NCBI RefSeq assembly: GCF_022899935.1
Contig: NZ_JALJCJ010000004.1
Span: 124,001-188,000, forward strand
Reading direction: 5' to 3'
Source: Shinella curvata
GTDB lineage: Bacteria; Pseudomonadota; Alphaproteobacteria; Rhizobiales; Rhizobiaceae
DNA: 64,000 bases
Shown here: positions 62,072 through 64,000 of the stretch, one piece after another
Numbering within the stretch: position 1 is the first letter of the stretch
Layout of the letters: the number at the start of each line of letters is the position of its first letter
Position numbers and translations under genes: made by a program
The notes under the pieces: model-generated
The model's database searches: none
Seen by the model: the letters and a program-made list of their open reading frames with translations, nothing else
Told to the model about the DNA's origin: nothing

Positions 62072-62221
62072 CTGATAGCGGGCTTTAATATTCAGCCGCG
62101 GGTCACGGGAATCGGGTGCAATGAAATTGGACAGCAATATCGTCTTCCGGCCGGCAATAGTGCGCCAGCCCCTCCCTGTTGATCCGGTTTTCAGGCCACC
62201 GGATTTCTGTTGCACATGAAT

Positions 62222-62239
62222 TGTATGGTACTGTATGGT
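62222..62239. promoter_or_regulatory. TGTATGGT direct repeat in the ALDH/GntR divergent promoter
   Basis: TGTATGGT occurs at 62222-62229 and again at 62232-62239 with a 2-nt spacer; GTAC spans the junction. It lies 23 bp before the GntR start and is a candidate operator for that regulator. Confidence 0.5.
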
Positions 62240-62261
62240 GGCTCCAAATGGATGTCAACGC

Positions 62262-62963
62262 ATGATGGCGGGAAAAGACGTGAACCTTGAATCCCTGAAG
62301 ATCGACACGGGCGAAACCGCGGCAGCGCAGGTGGAGCGGGACCTGCGTGAATCCATCATCCGCCTGGAGCTCGCCCCCGGCATGCGGTTATCGGAACAGG
62401 AAATCGCCACCCGCATGGGCGTCTCACGCCAGCCGGTGCGCGAGGCGCTGATCGCGCTCGGCAAATCGAAGCTCGTCGATATCAGGCCCAATAGAGGCAC
62501 CGTCGTGGTGCGCATCTCTGCACGGCAGATGATGGAAGCGCGTTTCGTGCGCGAGGCGATCGAGACCGCCGTCGCCCGCCGCGCCAGCGAGAGTTTTGAC
62601 AGCTGGACGCGGCGTAAGATCGACACGATCCTCGCCCGCCAGAAAGCCGCCCGCGACGTCGATGACCACAACGCCTTCCGCCGCGAGGACGAGCAGTTTC
62701 ACATCGCCATTGCCGAGGGGGCTGGCTGCGGCCTTGCCTGGAACGCCATCTCCGACATCAAGGCGCATATGGACCGGGTCTGCAATCTCCAACTCCGCCA
62801 CCCCGATTCCATGAGCCGGCTGATCGCCGAACATGAGGCGATCATCGACGCCATCGATACGCGCAACGCCGACACTGCCGAAGCCGCCATGCGCAGCCAT
62901 CTGAACGGCATCCTCACCGATCTGCCGCAGATCGAGGCGTCCAATCCGGATCTCTTCGAGTGA
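62262..62963 (+). CDS. GntR-family (FCD/FadR) transcriptional regulator
   Basis: A 233-residue regulator. The N-terminal winged helix (residues of about 15-80) contains 'LSEQEIATRMGVSRQPVREALIAL', and the C-terminal all-helical FCD domain has metal-type residues in 'FHIAIAEGAG' and 'EHEAIIDAI'. It faces the ALDH/kdu operon and probably represses it until a uronate-derived effector binds. ATGs at 62262 and 62265 are both possible. It ends before a hairpin at 62977. Confidence 0.87.
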   Translation: MMAGKDVNLESLKIDTGETAAAQVERDLRESIIRLELAPGMRLSEQEIATRMGVSRQPVREALIALGKSKLVDIRPNRGTVVVRISARQMMEARFVREAIETAVARRASESFDSWTRRKIDTILARQKAARDVDDHNAFRREDEQFHIAIAEGAGCGLAWNAISDIKAHMDRVCNLQLRHPDSMSRLIAEHEAIIDAIDTRNADTAEAAMRSHLNGILTDLPQIEASNPDLFE

Positions 62964-62976
62964 CGGAACGCAAAAA

Positions 62977-63000
62977 GGCGCGCGATCTTCATCGCGCGCC
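62977..63000 (-). terminator. Intrinsic terminator of the terC gene
   Basis: A perfect 10-bp stem (GGCGCGCGAT with ATCGCGCGCC) and CTTC loop. Read leftward it is followed by TTTTTG, a classic intrinsic terminator for terC, and it also closes the convergent GntR gene. Confidence 0.88.
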
Positions 63001-63033
63001 GGAAAATGCGGGTTGGGCTGAAACGGAGAGCGT

Positions 63034-63645
63034 TCAGCCGGCGCCGACGTAGGGCATGACCTCGAGCACGCCGCGATAGATCATGTCGAGCGAGACATAG
63101 AGGATGATCGCGAGACCGACATAGGCAATCCAGCGGTGCTTGTTGAGCAGGTTGGCGATGAAGTTCGCCGCGATGCCCATCAGCGCGATGGAGAGCGCCA
63201 GGCCGATGACCAGCACGCTCGGATGTTCGCGGGCGGCACCGGCGACGGCGAGCACGTTATCGAGCGACATGGAGACGTCGGCGACGACGATCTGGGTGGC
63301 GGCCTGGAAGAAGGTCTTCTTCGGCGCGTCTTCGAGGCTTGCCTCTTCCGCGCTGCCATGGCCGCCGCGCAGCTCGCGCCACATCTTCCAGCACACCCAG
63401 AGCAGCAGCAGACCGCCGGCGAGCAGCAGGCCGATGATGGCGAGCAGATGCACCGCCACGGTTGCGAAGAGGATACGCAGCACGGTCGCCGCGATGATCC
63501 CGACGAGGATCGCCTTCTTACGCTGCGTCGGCTCAAGGCCGGCGGCGGCGAGGCCGATGACGACGGCATTGTCGCCGGCGAGAACCAGGTCGATTGCGAT
63601 GACTTGCAGAAGCGCCGTCAGACCGGCCGCTGTCAGAATTTCCAT
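63034..63645 (-). CDS. TerC-family membrane protein
   Basis: A 203-residue integral membrane protein with about seven helices. The two TerC motifs are clear: 'IDLVLAGDNAVVIGLAA' in the first half and 'VVADVSMSLDNVLAVAG' in the second, each with the conserved acidic residue and asparagine. TerC proteins are linked to metal (often manganese) efflux and tellurium resistance. GGAAGGTGGG precedes the ATG at 63645. No other ter genes are nearby. Confidence 0.88.
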   Translation of the reverse strand: MEILTAAGLTALLQVIAIDLVLAGDNAVVIGLAAAGLEPTQRKKAILVGIIAATVLRILFATVAVHLLAIIGLLLAGGLLLLWVCWKMWRELRGGHGSAEEASLEDAPKKTFFQAATQIVVADVSMSLDNVLAVAGAAREHPSVLVIGLALSIALMGIAANFIANLLNKHRWIAYVGLAIILYVSLDMIYRGVLEVMPYVGAG

Positions 63646-63765
63646 GCGTCCCACCTTCCGAAATGCTCGGGCTCGAACGAACCGTCCCTTGTCCGCCTGA
63701 TTCCGATCAGTACCCTTTCAGATTCGCGGTTTGCAAGACGAATTCACGTTTTCGTGAAAACGCAG

Positions 63766-63789
63766 ATCGGCGGGCCGGAGCCCGCCGAT
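63766..63789 (-). terminator. Intrinsic terminator of the racemase-like gene
   Basis: A perfect 10-bp stem (ATCGGCGGGC with GCCCGCCGAT) and 4-nt loop, followed leftward by CTGCGTTTTC. It lies 25 bp after the stop of the gene ending at 63815. A smaller TTCACG/CGTGAA stem (63743-63758) follows. Confidence 0.75.
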
Positions 63790-63814
63790 GAGAAAGCCTG
63801 TCATCAAGCCCGCC

Positions 63815-64000
63815 TCAAATCGCCTGTGGCATCACTCCGTCCCGATCGATCAGACTGAAGACCCGGTCCACGGCGCAGGGGATCGGGCCAAGCACCGGCC
63901 GGCCGAAGCGCGTACGAAGCTGTTCGGCCGCCTGGCCAAGCGGGCCTCCGCCGATGATCACGGCCTCGGCGCCATCCCGTTCGATGCACTCCCGCACCGC
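63815..64000 (-). CDS. Asp/Glu/hydantoin racemase-family protein, C-terminal fragment
   Basis: Only the last 61 codons are in the window. The sequence 'AEAVIIGGGPLGQAAEQL' followed by 'PVLGPIPCAVDRVF' matches the C-terminal half of Asp/Glu/hydantoin racemases, with the glycine-rich loop that binds the substrate carboxylate; in many members 'ViGGG' replaces the second catalytic cysteine region. The gene runs leftward and ends at a terminator. The substrate cannot be judged from this piece. Confidence 0.65.
   Translation of the reverse strand, partial: AVRECIERDGAEAVIIGGGPLGQAAEQLRTRFGRPVLGPIPCAVDRVFSLIDRDGVMPQAI

Noticed and set aside
1-64000. Prophage, insertion sequence or integrative element
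   Set aside because: No integrase, transposase, terminal repeats, tRNA junction or clear base-composition shift was seen.

Overview
The window is GC-rich, densely coded, and looks like part of an alphaproteobacterial replicon, most likely from the Rhizobiaceae (Rhizobium/Sinorhizobium/Shinella/Agrobacterium type). The clues are the enuR-ehuABCD-eutABCDE ectoine locus with a divergent asnC-ssd-atf arm, a StcD-type N-methylproline demethylase, btaAB betaine-lipid genes, FbpABC-type iron uptake, and an RTX protein with the C-terminal tail usual for rhizobial type I secretion substrates. I see no rRNA, tRNA, CRISPR array, insertion sequence or phage gene. The genes are mostly nutrient transport and catabolism, as on a chromid, megaplasmid or accessory part of a chromosome.

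Layout. 1-6.2 kb: the start of an ArsR-like regulator facing a small ABM-domain protein, an iron(III) ABC transporter (fbpA divergent from fbpBC), a dapB copy and a spermidine-synthase-like protein. 6.5-14.5 kb: one 2681-residue RTX protein with about 190-residue tandem modules and two cadherin-like domains. 14.6-27.8 kb: a complete ectoine/5-hydroxyectoine uptake and degradation locus, with the MocR-type regulator EnuR and the Lrp-type regulator DoeX facing each other. 27.8-32.2 kb: an M20 deacylase, then a StcD-like demethylase divergent from a TetR-type regulator across a promoter with two identical palindromes.

32.2-37.5 kb: an OFA-family MFS transporter and a histidine kinase/sigma-54 activator pair. 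The transporter gene has a textbook sigma-54 promoter and a 13-bp dyad upstream. 37.8-44.7 kb: btaA-btaB and an alkaline phosphatase, each behind a PhoB-box-like direct repeat, then a secreted protein and an FtsX-like ABC system with a His/Asp-rich loop. 44.8-52.7 kb: a MocR-family regulator, a DUF983 protein, an FAD amine oxidoreductase, an EamA exporter, a DHA2 drug exporter, Ada, and a DUF2161 nuclease-fold protein. 52.9-55.8 kb: an FtsI-like transpeptidase outside any division cluster, and a diguanylate cyclase. 55.8-63.0 kb: an unsaturated-uronate cluster (kdgF, kduD, kduI, a CUT2-type ABC transporter and an aldehyde dehydrogenase) facing its GntR regulator. 63.0-64.0 kb: TerC and the 3' end of an Asp/Glu-racemase-like gene.

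How the parts work together. The ectoine locus should carry an imported compatible solute to aspartate: EhuABCD imports, EutABC convert hydroxyectoine to ectoine, EutD opens the ring, EutE deacetylates, DoeD transaminates and DoeC oxidises. The Pho-linked block should replace phospholipid with betaine lipid and release phosphate outside the cytoplasm when phosphate is short. The kdu block should bring pectin- or alginate-type unsaturated uronates to 2-keto-3-deoxygluconate, although the later enzymes are not in the window. The least explained items are the RTX protein's long modules, the His-rich ABC system beside the phosphatase, and the kinase/activator/transporter circuit.
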